Both the position numbers and the translations under genes were made by a program. 64,000 bases of DNA, taken from the NCBI GenBank assembly GCA_001695595.3, contig MBPM02000028.1, positions 310,001 through 374,000 on the forward strand, read 5' to 3'. Position 1 is the first letter of the stretch. Each line of letters begins with the position of its first letter. The notes below the pieces were generated by a model that saw only the letters and a list, made by a program, of their open reading frames with translations, did not search any database and was not told the origin of the DNA. Below, piece by piece: positions 33,924 through 43,835 of the stretch. This stretch comes from Plasmopara viticola. Lineage: Eukaryota > Oomycota > Peronosporomycetes > Peronosporales > Peronosporaceae.

Positions 33924-36905
33924 TGTGATCCGGAAGGCAGATGAGCGGATCATGTCCGCAAAAATTGATGCAGTGAACGCTGCGACTGACTTGGTGAACA
34001 TTTTCCCTACAGAAAACAACAAAAACGAGTTAGAACAAGCAAAACTGGATCTTCGGTCCCATCGGGAGGACATTAAGGCCAGAAATGAATACAAGAAATT
34101 TGCCGCGGACTTACATTTAAGCGAACGTGCAACCAGCTACTTCTTTCGTGCACCACAGCCGGATTGTCTTCGGTCTCCAATAACGGAGCTGACAAATGAC
34201 GATGGAACAACTACTGAGGATCAGGCAGAAGTAGCGTCCGGTCACCGGGAATATTGGGGCAAGCTGTTTCAGTCCACGTCTGCTGACTTGATTGGAAAAC
34301 GGTCTTCGACTTATCAACCGCTGCAATTCGCTTCAATGTTACAAGATACAACGTCACGACTGTCAAGCCAGCAACAAGCGATGCTTGATGCTCCTATCAC
34401 GGCCAACGACTTGTACTGGGCTATGATGGCATCTAAAAATGGCAAAGCTCCCGGTCCAGATGGATTACCGATCGAATACTACAAGTTGAATGCGACTTTA
34501 TGGGCGCGAATCTACGAAGTGGTGTACGACAATCAGTTACAAAAAGGGAAAATGACAAAGTTTCAAAGAAGGGCTCACCTTTCGCTGCTATACAAGTCCG
34601 GTGATCGCACTAAACCGGCAATTATCGACCGCTGACCCTCCTCAACCACGACGCCAACCTGGGACCAAAGGTTATACAGTGGCGTTTGGGGAAGGTATTA
34701 CCAGCGATCATTCATGACGACCAAAGTGGCTTTGTTCCAGGGCGGTCAATTCGTCACTCGTTACTTCGTTTTCAAGATTTGCAGGAAATCTGCAAAACAC
34801 AGTACCCGGATGCGTGTGCGGTACTTCTCGACTTTGCAAAGGCCTTTGACAGTGTTCTGTGGCCGGCTTTAGACATGGTTCTTCATCACTTCGGATTTGG
34901 TGCGACTTTCCGGGCGTGGGTGAAGACATTCTACAATGAAACATCAGTTAGTCTTCTGCTGAATGGCTGTCCCGGTGATCCCTTCTTACTAGGGGCAGGC
35001 GTCAGACAAGGAGACCCCCTTTCGCCAGGTCTTTTTGTGATTTTTATCGAGCCAATGATGAATTTCCTACGGGCTCGATTGTCTACACAAGGGATACCTG
35101 TTACTGGAAAAGGTCTGCCGCATCTATTACTAGCGTTTGCTGACGACTGCACCGGGCTTCTATCTAACTTGGATTATGCTGAAGAGTTTCTTGGATTAGT
35201 TCAGGAATACGCGTGTGCAGCTGGCTTGCGGCTCAATGTGAAGAAAACGAGCATTATGCCGTTTTCTCATCATGTGTCTAGCCTAAAACTTACTGAATTA
35301 CGACGACGCTCGAATGTCCATGTATTGACGCCATGGGAAACCGTCCGGCTGCTTGGTATTATACAAGGAGCTACTGTTACAGCGGAACAGCGGTTTAACG
35401 ATGTGCTAAAGAAGATACAAGCTCGGTGCGCCCTTTGGAAATACAGGGCTAGGACGTTACGTGGCAAAGTGGTAATACTACAAAGTATAGTCCTACCAGT
35501 GCTTTGGTACACGGCAAGTGTCACCCCTACACCCCTGGCTTCGCTCAAGCAAGTTGACATTATCATACGAAATTTTGTCAACGCCAATGACACTAGTTCG
35601 TCGACTGCCAACCCCGGCAAATTTGACAAAGAGTGGATATACACAAGGATTAGTGATGGTGGTCTTGGGCTTACTTCACCTAAAGCCTTCATTGACGCTA
35701 TGCACCTAAAGTGTCTTCGTGATGGTATCGCCGCTACGGTGGCGACGTCTGCAGAACCCCGCTGGATGGAACCTGCATTGGCTATCTTCACTAAGACTCT
35801 ACAACCATTGGGCGAAGGTTTCGACATACTCTACGCTAACATGAAAGGAGGCCGGTGGAGTCATCTTCCAGATTACTGGCGATGTACTCTTAAATTGTGG
35901 ACCGACTTGCATCATTTGCGGGGAACAACCAATTGGAAGTTGTTTACGCAAACTATGCCTATTTGGGATAACATTCACTTTACTTTTGGAAAGTTGAAGG
36001 CACCCCTACGCTGTGTTAGTCCAGAAACGGTTGACAAGCTCATGGATACGGGCTTAAACCGTCTTCAAGACTTTGTAAATTTAAATGGAACCTACGCTAC
36101 GGCTGACTTGCTACGAATGCTACTGGATGAAGATGACTTTGCTAGGCCAAGCTCATTGACTAGACTAGTCAACGACACAATTCGCCGCCTAAGTTTAATT
36201 ACTCCAAGCGACGGTCCATATTACGGACCTTTTAGACCCGTTAAGATTGAAGCGGCTTGTCATGCATGGAGTCTTGATGGAGTGTTTGTCATTGATATGA
36301 CCAATCGCGATTTCGTTAAGCTAATTTTAGCGACTCGCAAGTACACTACCGCTCCGGACTTACCTCTACGGCAGCTTCAACTTCAGCCTCTTGCGCTACC
36401 TTCGCGTACATGGACCGCGGAGTATGCGTGGGATCGTCATGTTCTTCCTGTCTGCTCCGATGTCAAGTTTCGTCTACAACGCAATGCACTTGGGGTTAGA
36501 TACAAGTTCAAATGGAGAACACAAGTCGACATGCCGCTTACCTGTATACACGGGTGCACGGACATTGAAGACGCTAAAAACTTATTTTGGGAGTGTCCTG
36601 TGGCTCGCTATCAATGAAATTATTACCTTAAACCTTTCGATGACCTCATTGAAGGAAATCTCGATTGGACTTTGGTAGTTTTTTCGGAAAGTTGTCATCT
36701 CACTTCTACTGCGACCAAGCTTTACGGAGTTTATGCTACCCAAGTGGCACTCAACATTGTTCGATGTTGCGTGTTTCGGGCAATTTGGCTGCACCGCAAC
36801 AACAGACTATACAATACAGAGGTTTCTACTTCGGCGGCCTTTGTCAGCAACCATGCTCGAGCCTACATTAAGTTGCACTTTCGCAAGCTCGCAGACATTG
36901 CCTAA
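33924..36905 (+). pseudogene. LINE ORF2: reverse transcriptase and zf-RVT C-terminus
   Basis: Visible reverse transcriptase motifs, in order, are GKAPGPDGLPIEYYK (about 34440), QSGFVPGRSIRHSLL, LLDFAKAFDSV, GVRQGDPLSPGLFVIF and the catalytic AFADDCTG box (about 35140). The C-terminal Cys/His block CIHGCTDIEDAKNLFWECP near 36545-36600 is of the zf-RVT type seen in plant and oomycete LINEs. Two lesions were found: a one-base loss near 34620 that moves the frame, and an in-frame TGA at 36615-36617, after which the same frame runs on to 36905. The frame opening upstream of 33924 comes from antisense copia sequence and is not part of the LINE. Confidence 0.9.
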
Positions 36906-37059
36906 CGACAATCAAAGAGCAACTTAGCGGCTATAGTTGCTATAGTTGCTACTATATGAAGTGCTCTTCGAATGAACGTGAAAGAGAACATGGAAATCGA
37001 ACAAGTGTTATGACTCAATCGATGAAGACGATCTATCACGACATTATTCACGGCTATGG

Positions 37060-37060
<1 letters not shown>

Positions 37061-37155
<95 letters not shown>
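37061..37155 (+). repeat. TAC trinucleotide microsatellite
   Basis: About 31 uninterrupted TAC/ACT units lie in the 3' untranslated part of the LINE, followed by imperfect TATGAC/TACGAC units up to about 37190. The long pure tract is probably length-variable. Confidence 0.97.
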
Positions 37156-37926
37156 TGACTACGACTTCAACTATGACTATGACTACGTTTATGGCTCATT
37201 ACATTGTCTATGACGATGTTATGACTCCAATCTGGTTACACTTTTTGAGTTGCGAAGTCAATGCGACTTATTGCCCTCTTTAATGAGTGCGGTTTATTTT
37301 GGGGTGTAGAACCAGCGTTGTCCTCGCTGATTCCATAGACCGACTGGGCACATTGGCGCAGACCGGAATATTATGTGTTATTATAGATTGGACAATTTTG
37401 GGACAGTTTTCGGGTTTTTTTGTGGGAAACTACAAGAAGACTACCGCCACAATACGGTTCTCAAGCAGTTCGTGAATCACGGTCCAAGCCAATCACCCAA
37501 CATCAATGCACTTAATTGCGCGTACATTGACATCAAGATCTCGACAGGTACCTTATCCACTCATAGAGCACTATTGGTGCTCAGTAATGACTTCCCTTAC
37601 AGAAATCATCTCGCGAATTAAAGCTTCGAGCTGGATGGGCTGTCCACTTGTCCTCCGCGAGGAGTACTTTACTGGAAAGAATATATTGGACCTTCTCGAT
37701 CTTCAAGCCACATCCCTGTGGAATCCGATCAAGTCAACACAATGTACCTCGCCAGCGTATGTAAACTCTCGGTTGGTGGCATTTACCCGCACACCAAGGC
37801 TACTTGCTACTTATCACCGACACGTAACTCAAGTCTTTCGTGTCTTGGTATAGGAGAACGTATTCTATACCTTGCCTTTATTAATTTTTAGTTTAGATTA
37901 GGTAAAAAGTTAATGAAAACAATTTA

Positions 37927-37945
37927 CCCAACTGACGGGTGCGTC
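37927..37945. repeat. Target-site duplication, right copy
   Basis: An exact repeat of 33905-33923; it restores continuity of the copia RNase H reading across the LINE. Confidence 0.95.
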
Positions 37946-38820
37946 CATCAATATGAACGCGTAGCCCGAAGTCGACTTGCGGTCCGAGTTGTCGCCTGCC
38001 CAAACTACGTCCGAGTATGTGCGGAAGTTCACTTTGTTTCCGGGCTTAAAACAGAGTCCATGCGACTTGATTACTTGGAGGTAGCGGGGAATTCTCTTGA
38101 CTGCAGTCCAATGCTCGCCTTGAGGGTTTTCCATAGACCGCGATGCATATCCAACGGCATAGGGGATATGCGGGCGAGTCGCTGTCATTAGATGCGTTAG
38201 TGCACCGATTGCTTCACGGAACGGAGCGCTTGTTGCTATCACCTTGTCACTTGGAAAAAGCCGAGGGCTTGGATCCGCCGGGCTTACAACGGGCTTGCTG
38301 TCTTGCATGCCGAAGCGCTTGAGTAAGTCTTCGATGTAGCGCCGCTGGTACACTGTCACACTGTCGTCAGGGTTTTTCACCAGCTCCATACCCAGGACAA
38401 AGACGCATTCACCGCTGTCCGTCAGCTTGAAGCGCGTCTTCAAGCCATTCTTGGTGCGCGCGATAAGGTCGGTGGAGCTTCTGTGACGAGTACGTCGTCG
38501 ACGTCAACCAGAAGCAGTACGCAGTGGACATCCACAATCTTGATGTACAGGCAAAGATCGAAAGCTAAAACTTGGAAACCGATGGAGCACACGAACTCGT
38601 CAAAGGTCTCGTTCCAAACTCGCGAGGCTTGTTTGAGTCCATAGATGGCCTTGACCAGCTCGAGACAGTCGAAGTCATCAACGACCTCAACTCCTTCCGG
38701 CGTTGCGCAACGCACTTGCTCCTTTATGACACCGTACAAGAATGCTGTCACCACATCCAGTTGGTCAAGAGGCCAGTCGATGTATTTGGCGATCGCAATG
38801 ACCATTCGCAGAGTCAAATA
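37946..38820 (-). pseudogene. Copia reverse transcriptase and RNase H N-terminal part
   Basis: Minus-strand frames 38817-38440 and 38443-37910 overlap with a frame change. The first has LDQLDVVTAFLYGVI and LVKAIYGLKQASRVW, typical of Ty1/copia reverse transcriptase, and the active-site box reads LLVDVDDVLVT, with DVDD in place of the usual YVDD. The second has GECVFVLGMELV, YQRRYIEDLLKRFGM and REAIGALTHLMTATRPHIPY, leading to the RNase H stretch DRKSTSGYAFILMDAPVSW. The frameshift and the altered active-site Tyr indicate an inactive copy. Confidence 0.9.
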
Positions 38821-39011
38821 CTAGATAATAGGCGAGAAGGTTTTCGTGTAGTCGAAGCCGTACTTTTGCTTGAACCCCTTTGCAACAAGGCGCGCTTTAT
38901 ACTTCTCAATCGATTCATCACCTTTTCGCTTGATTTTGAATACTCATTCGGTTCCATTGGCGCGTTGTCCATTCGGTAGTTTTGCCGCTCAAAATTTCCC
39001 CCGAAGTCGCA

Positions 39012-40060
39012 TCAACTTACGCTCTCCTTGAATGCCTTTGCGCCAGTGCACCTGTTCCGGTCCATTAACTTCGTCTTGATATGTCGTTGGCTCGGAAAGG
39101 TCAGTAATTTACACAGCGTTGGCGCTTGCTCGCCATGATCCATCCGCTTGAGATCTGCCGTCTTCGTGAACTTGGCCGTATTTTTCTTCATCATCCACCA
39201 TAGTGGGCACGCCTGGTCGGCGTTTAGCTTGAGGCTGGACGGGATCTTCAGGGACACTTCCTTCTTCCAAACTGATAATTTTACTCGTTGAGCGCGTAGT
39301 TGAGATCCTGTTGCGCGAGCTTGAGTATTGGGCTTGCTCTTTCCTGTGTATTTGAACTCCGTCGGTCCTGAGTCGTCGATTTCGAGGGAGTCGAAGTCGA
39401 ATAGCGAATCATGGTCGTCATCGTCTGAGCATTCCGCAAAGTTGCTGAAGCTTGATTCGTCGAAGTTGACGTTGCGACTGATCACCACCTTCCCTGCTTC
39501 AATTTCGAAGACGCGGGATGCCTTAGAACGTTCCTCGTAGCCGATGAAAATTCCCTCACAAGCCTTAGCGTCCTACTCAAGTCGTTTCTCTCCTAATGTT
39601 AAGATGAAAGCCTTGCACCCAAATACTCGCATGTGTTTGGCGCTTGGCTTGGTCTTGTACAGAATTTCGTTAGGCGTTTTGGCGGGAACTTTCGGAGACG
39701 ATAGTCGGTTCTTGATGTAGATCGCTGCCATTGTCGCTTCAGCCCAAAACCTTTTGTCCAAATCAGTGTGATGCAACATGCTGCCACCGTTCGTAACGGT
39801 AGTCCGGTTGGCTCGCTGTGCAGTGCCATTTCTCTGGTGCGCGTAGCGGACTGTGGCTACACCTTGATGCCATGTTGCGAACTCCTTGGCCCCGTCATGA
39901 CGCACAAACTTGACCTTGGCACTGAACTGTTTCTCAGCCTTGAGAATGTACTTGCGCAGATAATTTTCACTCTCCGACTTGGCGCGCAAACAATTTTAAG
40001 CCATACACCCACTTGCCTCGTCCGCGATGATCAGCAAATATCTGCTGCCACCAAGTGATT
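39012..40060 (-). pseudogene. Copia integrase and following linker
   Basis: The frame 39989-39573 carries the integrase core: VKFVRHDGAKEF (second catalytic Asp) and NGTAQRANRTTV, where Gln replaces the third catalytic acid (Glu in the usual NGxxER). It continues as FWAEATMAAIYIKNRL and MRVFGCKAFI. Frame 39488-39012 is the Ser/Asp-rich linker before the reverse transcriptase. Stops separate the two. The missing catalytic Glu means this integrase could not work. Confidence 0.85.
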
Positions 40061-40358
40061 CGTGCTCCATTGGCCCGCAGTTGTCGAAGTGTAGAAACTC
40101 AAACGGGGCATACTTGGGCTTACTTGGATTGCTTGATAATGGTTTTGGACCATCTTCCCTTGCTGGCATTCACTTTCGAGGTTGCGTCTTTGTGCTCTCG
40201 ACACAGACCAGGTGACTTAGAGGGTGTCTTGACGTCCTTGATCATGTTGCTGTCGACCGTTTTGCGGAGGAATCAACCGAAGCATGACCCATTCCAGCGT
40301 GAAAATCCATACCACTACCTTGCACGACTGCATTGGCACAGCGTTGCGGCGGTTGTAG

Positions 40359-40820
40359 TCAGTAGAGGCCGTTGATGAGATCCGCAGTCGCAACAACTTG
40401 CTTGGGCTTCTTGCGAGCAACGTGCATCTCGGACCTGTCAAATGCAACCTGGAACTGGCCACTCTTGTTGATCTGCGAAATCGACAGCAGATTCTTAATC
40501 ATGCTTGCCACGTATAGCGCATTTTCTACTTCGATTTCACGCTCGTTGCCGTTGGATGAGACCACCCATTCGATGACGGTCCCTGCGCCCTTGATTTCAG
40601 CCTTGTTACCGTCGGCAACAGACAATTCGCCATAGTGGTCTTCATGAAGCACGGCGAATTTGATCTTGTCATTGCGTATGTGATGCGTGGCACCACTATC
40701 AATGGCCCAGAGCCCCGATGCGTTGCTAGTCATTGACATGCCGCATTCCAGCGAGACTGCGAAGGCGACTCGATCGTCGTAGTCGATGTAGTCGTTACGA
40801 CACTGGACATTGTTGGCCAC
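40359..40820 (-). pseudogene. Copia protease and pre-integrase region
   Basis: The 153-codon minus-strand frame has the aspartic protease motif [14 protein letters not shown] followed by the GAG-pre-integrase region with [14 protein letters not shown]. This matches Ty1/copia polyproteins. The frame opens and closes at decay lesions and not at natural boundaries. Confidence 0.88.
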
Positions 40821-41586
40821 GCGTCCACGGTCGTTGCCGCCGCGCTTAAGGCCTCGATTCTCGTCCTTCGGCTTGTTTCAGCACCGCTAGCGAGTGCCCC
40901 AATTTTCCGCAGTACATGCACTGCGAGGCTCTCGATCAGTGCTGAACGCACGTGCCGCGTCTTCAGTCTTGATCGCCAAAGTCTTCTCGCCCTACCGCTT
41001 GATATGCTCGTTCGTGAGCACCTTGATAACGTCTTGCATTTTTAGCTCCGCAGTGCTCATCTCCAAGTTCAACACTATGTTCTCGTAGCTCTTGGGGAGA
41101 CTGCGCAGCAAGCAGTTCGCCACGTCCTCGTCTTTCATCTTGGCGCCGATGCTGCTGAGCTAGGCGCTGATGTTGAGGACCTCGTTGCAATGTTGTAGCA
41201 CCTTGCCGCCTTCCGACATCTCCATGCTGAAGAACTGTCGCTTTGGGATAGATGCGACCAGCCTTCTGGGGTCCACCGTAAAGTGTCTTCACACGCACCC
41301 ATGCGACCCACGCTTACTCGCAGTCATCGACGACGTGATGGTAGTCCGCTTCCATGTGGAGCAGCATAAGTCCGAAGGCGATGTTGTTGAGCTTGACGTA
41401 CTCATCCTTGGCACGAGAGTTGGTGAAGGTAGGAGTCGTCTGGCGATTCACCACATGCCACGTTGACTTCGTCAGGAACACGCCACGCATGTAGTGGCTC
41501 CACGTCACGTAGTTGTCTCTGTTGAATTCGTCGATGGAGACTTTGGTGGAGACGTCTTGCGCAGTGGACATGGTAGTTGGGCTCAT
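40821..41586 (-). pseudogene. Copia gag with damaged zinc knuckle
   Basis: From the ATG at 41586, overlapping the primer site, or 41571, the frame reads [18 protein letters not shown], the usual start of a copia gag (DUF4219/UBN2-type). The middle is broken by stops and frame changes. Near 40895-40935 a CCHC zinc knuckle is recognisable as CMYCGKLGHSLAV, but the fourth metal ligand (Cys) is absent. Confidence 0.75.
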
Positions 41587-41590
41587 AACC
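41576..41590 (-). promoter_or_regulatory. Primer-binding site, half-tRNA(iMet) type
   Basis: Directly after the 5' LTR end, the minus strand reads GGTTATGAGCCCAAC. This agrees at 13 of 15 positions with the complement of the conserved initiator tRNA-Met anticodon stem-loop (GCTGGGCCCATAACC), the internal primer used by Drosophila copia. It does not resemble a complement of a mature tRNA 3' end. Confidence 0.7.
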
Positions 41591-41881
41591 TGTTGGAATT
41601 TTGAGGCGAAGGAGTGGGGAGCGAAGCTTGCGGGGAGCGAAGAGCGAAGAAGGCACTTGAGCTGTTGAAGGAAGATTCGAAAGTGATTCATTTGATGTTA
41701 GTTCTAGCTGATGAGACATGCGCTAGCTCTTTCTATCATTTAGGCCGTCCAATCACAATCATTCCTTACTCGTCCGATCAACCTGCTCGTCTGATCAACG
41801 TGCGATCGTTTTGGACCGGTTCGGGCTAAATGGATAATGGGTACAGCTGGTATACTGTACCATAACCGGTTACCCTCAACA
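41591..41881 (-). repeat. 5' LTR of the copia element
   Basis: This is the partner of 33224-33513. On the minus strand it precedes the primer-binding site and gag, so it is the 5' LTR carrying the element's promoter. Its outer end TGTTGAGGGTAACCGG and inner end CAACA give the usual short inverted termini. Confidence 0.92.
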
Positions 41882-42932
41882 CAGGAATCCGAATTGAATC
41901 AGTGAATTTATTCCCTTTTTCGTGCAATCTATGCCCAGCCGACCGCTCGACTTTAGTATTTTGGCCAGTGAAAGCAAACTGGGCTTTCTGACTCTTCATC
42001 TATTTTGTACACCTAACGAATCCGTGCGTCAATATTATTGTCAATCCTGTTGATGTGGACCAGTGCATAGTCTGACCTGCGCAAAAGCACGTCGGTATGC
42101 ACACTAAAATTGCTAGACTTGTCATCGGCCCGAAAGTTATGATTCGCAAGAAATTGCAGACATCTTGCCTTTATTAAAAAAAGTGAGGTGTGTTTTTTGC
42201 CGTCTTTAGGATGCATAGTCTTATATAGACCACAAAGGGCTAATAGCCTCTAGTTGGCAGCCCTCAGCTGCGTGGGGTGAAACAAAATGATTCGCTTATG
42301 ACCATAAAAAAATGCGCAACTTACGATTGAAAACATTATTAAGAGTTACTAGCTTTTTGTGTAGGCGCCGTTCTACTGTTCGGCTCATTCTGAACATGAG
42401 CCAGCTTCCACGTCTTCGCTCGGTCTTGAGGTCGTAGTGTAAGAGATGCGGGGAAATTTATTCTCGCACATAGCAATTCATTTCCTCATTGGGAGATATG
42501 GCATCAATGAGCTTACTCTTCCATTGTAGCGTTAGCCATTGGTTACATCACAGCGTTTCGTGCTAGTCATTCATGTGACCAGTGAAAGATTTTATCTGGG
42601 TCTCTCAACAAATTTCTCGATGAAGTATTAGCAGCATACGCTGACTACTAGATTGATTTGAGATATCTTAAGAAACGAATTACTTTTACAAGAAGGGACC
42701 CATTCTTTGACAGCATCGCCTTTGCGGTACTTTAAGCTTCAAACGCAGCTAAGAGATAAGTTGCGTTAAATTTATAAGGCTGGTTAGTTTTGACGGCATC
42801 TGCAGTGCTTAATAGGAGTGCATCAATCGCGACACACATGTGAATGTGTCAACAACAAAGTTTTTCATGATAGTGTAGTGTTGAATACTTGTTACTTGCT
42901 TGTACATTTATGCTATCCGCGCTTAGTAAATT
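41882..42932. other. Spacer right of the copia element
   Basis: Only short frames were found, for example 42013-42216 on the minus strand; no motif is recognised. Confidence 0.4.
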
Positions 42933-43463
42933 TCAATTGTCACGTTTGACTCTATAATAATCACACTTGGGACAATATTTCAAGCGCTTTCGGTAGCCGA
43001 TGCTGCTCGCAGAACTCAAAAACGTCTTCTTGTCTACTTCCAAATAGATATCAGTACTATCGAGGCAATCCACAAATATTGTGGGTGTATATCTGCTTTG
43101 GAAGCCGTAAGCACAATAGAGGTGTAAATAATCAGTCACTGAAGCCCTGCGGCACGAAATTGAGCGGCTGGCACCTATGGCCTTGCCACTTCAAGCTCGT
43201 GCCTTTTTCTTAGACACGGCATTCACAGCGTCAAGTCAAACCACGACCATAAATTGTGCTTGCCTGTCGACATTCTCAAATTTCACAGATCTCTTTTCTG
43301 GCATCAATTGATCTATATTGGCTAATCGCAATCGTTGGCCAACGAGCAAAGCCCCTTGGTATACCAGAGTCAACAAAGCCTTAGGACTGTTGGCACTCTC
43401 GTACACTTGCGTGTACAGCCAGCGCCTATCGCTGTTGGAATCCACTTCAGCTTTCAAGGCCAA
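42933..43463 (-). pseudogene. Unrecognised minus-strand coding fragment
   Basis: Two frames follow each other on the minus strand: 43463-43236 (75 codons, with KALLTLVYQGALLVGQRLRL) and 43139-42933 (68 codons, with FVDCLDSTDIYLEVDKKTFL and the Cys pair CPKC). They are protein-like in composition and could be exons or broken parts of one gene, but the sequence between them contains stops and no convincing splice pair was found. The family is not recognised. Confidence 0.25.
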
Positions 43464-43510
43464 GTATTTCAGGTGTCTTACTTAGTGCGCTCTATACATC
43501 CAATAAATTT

Positions 43511-43635
43511 AGCAAGTCAACTTTTAGACCGTCCCTAAATCCTAAAACTTGTCTTGTTCCAGAAGTGGTATATTAGCAGGTCAACTTTTAGACCGTCCTT
43601 AAATCCTAAAACTTGTCTTGTTCCAGAAGTAGTAC
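43511..43635. repeat. 64-bp tandem duplication
   Basis: Two near-identical units start at 43511 (agcaagtcaactttt) and 43575 (agcaggtcaactttt) and share gaccgtcc.taaatcctaaa and cttgtcttgttccagaagt. They differ at only a few positions. They lie 200-330 bp upstream of the eIF2B-epsilon start, within its likely promoter region. Confidence 0.93.
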
Positions 43636-43835
43636 TTCCTCAGTCCTGCAGGCCGTTCACTCCCCTTGCTCGTAAAGTTCGCGTCCATCTCAAGAGGAGC
43701 GTGCACTAGACTGCACTCTACCGCTCTCGTTCTCCCTATCTCATCCCTCAACGTTACGTGCAAGCCAGCAGTGTGTCAAAATCTAGTTTGTTCTAAATTC
43801 GATCCAGTCTACCTCTCTCTCGTCCACTCCTTTCA

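Larger units (their letters stand above)
33924..37926 (+). mobile_element. 5'-truncated non-LTR (LINE) retrotransposon inserted in copia
   Basis: About 4.0 kb lies between perfect 19-bp target duplications, in the orientation opposite to the host copia element. It starts inside the ORF2-like frame, upstream of the reverse transcriptase, so ORF1 and the apurinic-type endonuclease are missing, as expected from incomplete target-primed reverse transcription. The 3' part (36906-37926) is noncoding, contains a long TAC triplet repeat and ends in a weakly A-rich tail. The exact target duplication and nearly intact frame make it clearly younger than its host. Confidence 0.92.
33224..41881 (-). mobile_element. 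Degenerate Ty1/copia LTR retrotransposon, interrupted by a LINE
   Basis: Two LTRs of 290 and 291 bp in the same orientation (33224-33513 and 41591-41881) bound an element transcribed on the minus strand. Both begin TGTTG and end CAACA when read on that strand. The flanking bases are caaga on the left and cagga on the right, which may be a 5-bp target duplication with one change. Domain order on the minus strand is gag, zinc knuckle, protease, integrase, reverse transcriptase, RNase H, the Ty1/copia order. The LTRs differ at roughly one site in eight by eye, mostly by transitions, and the frames are broken, so it is old and inactive. A LINE occupies 33924-37926. Confidence 0.92.

Noticed and set aside
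36956..37213. Open frames encoding a poly-Tyr or poly-Thr run
   Set aside because: They are translations of the TAC microsatellite in the LINE 3' region, with no conserved flanking sequence.
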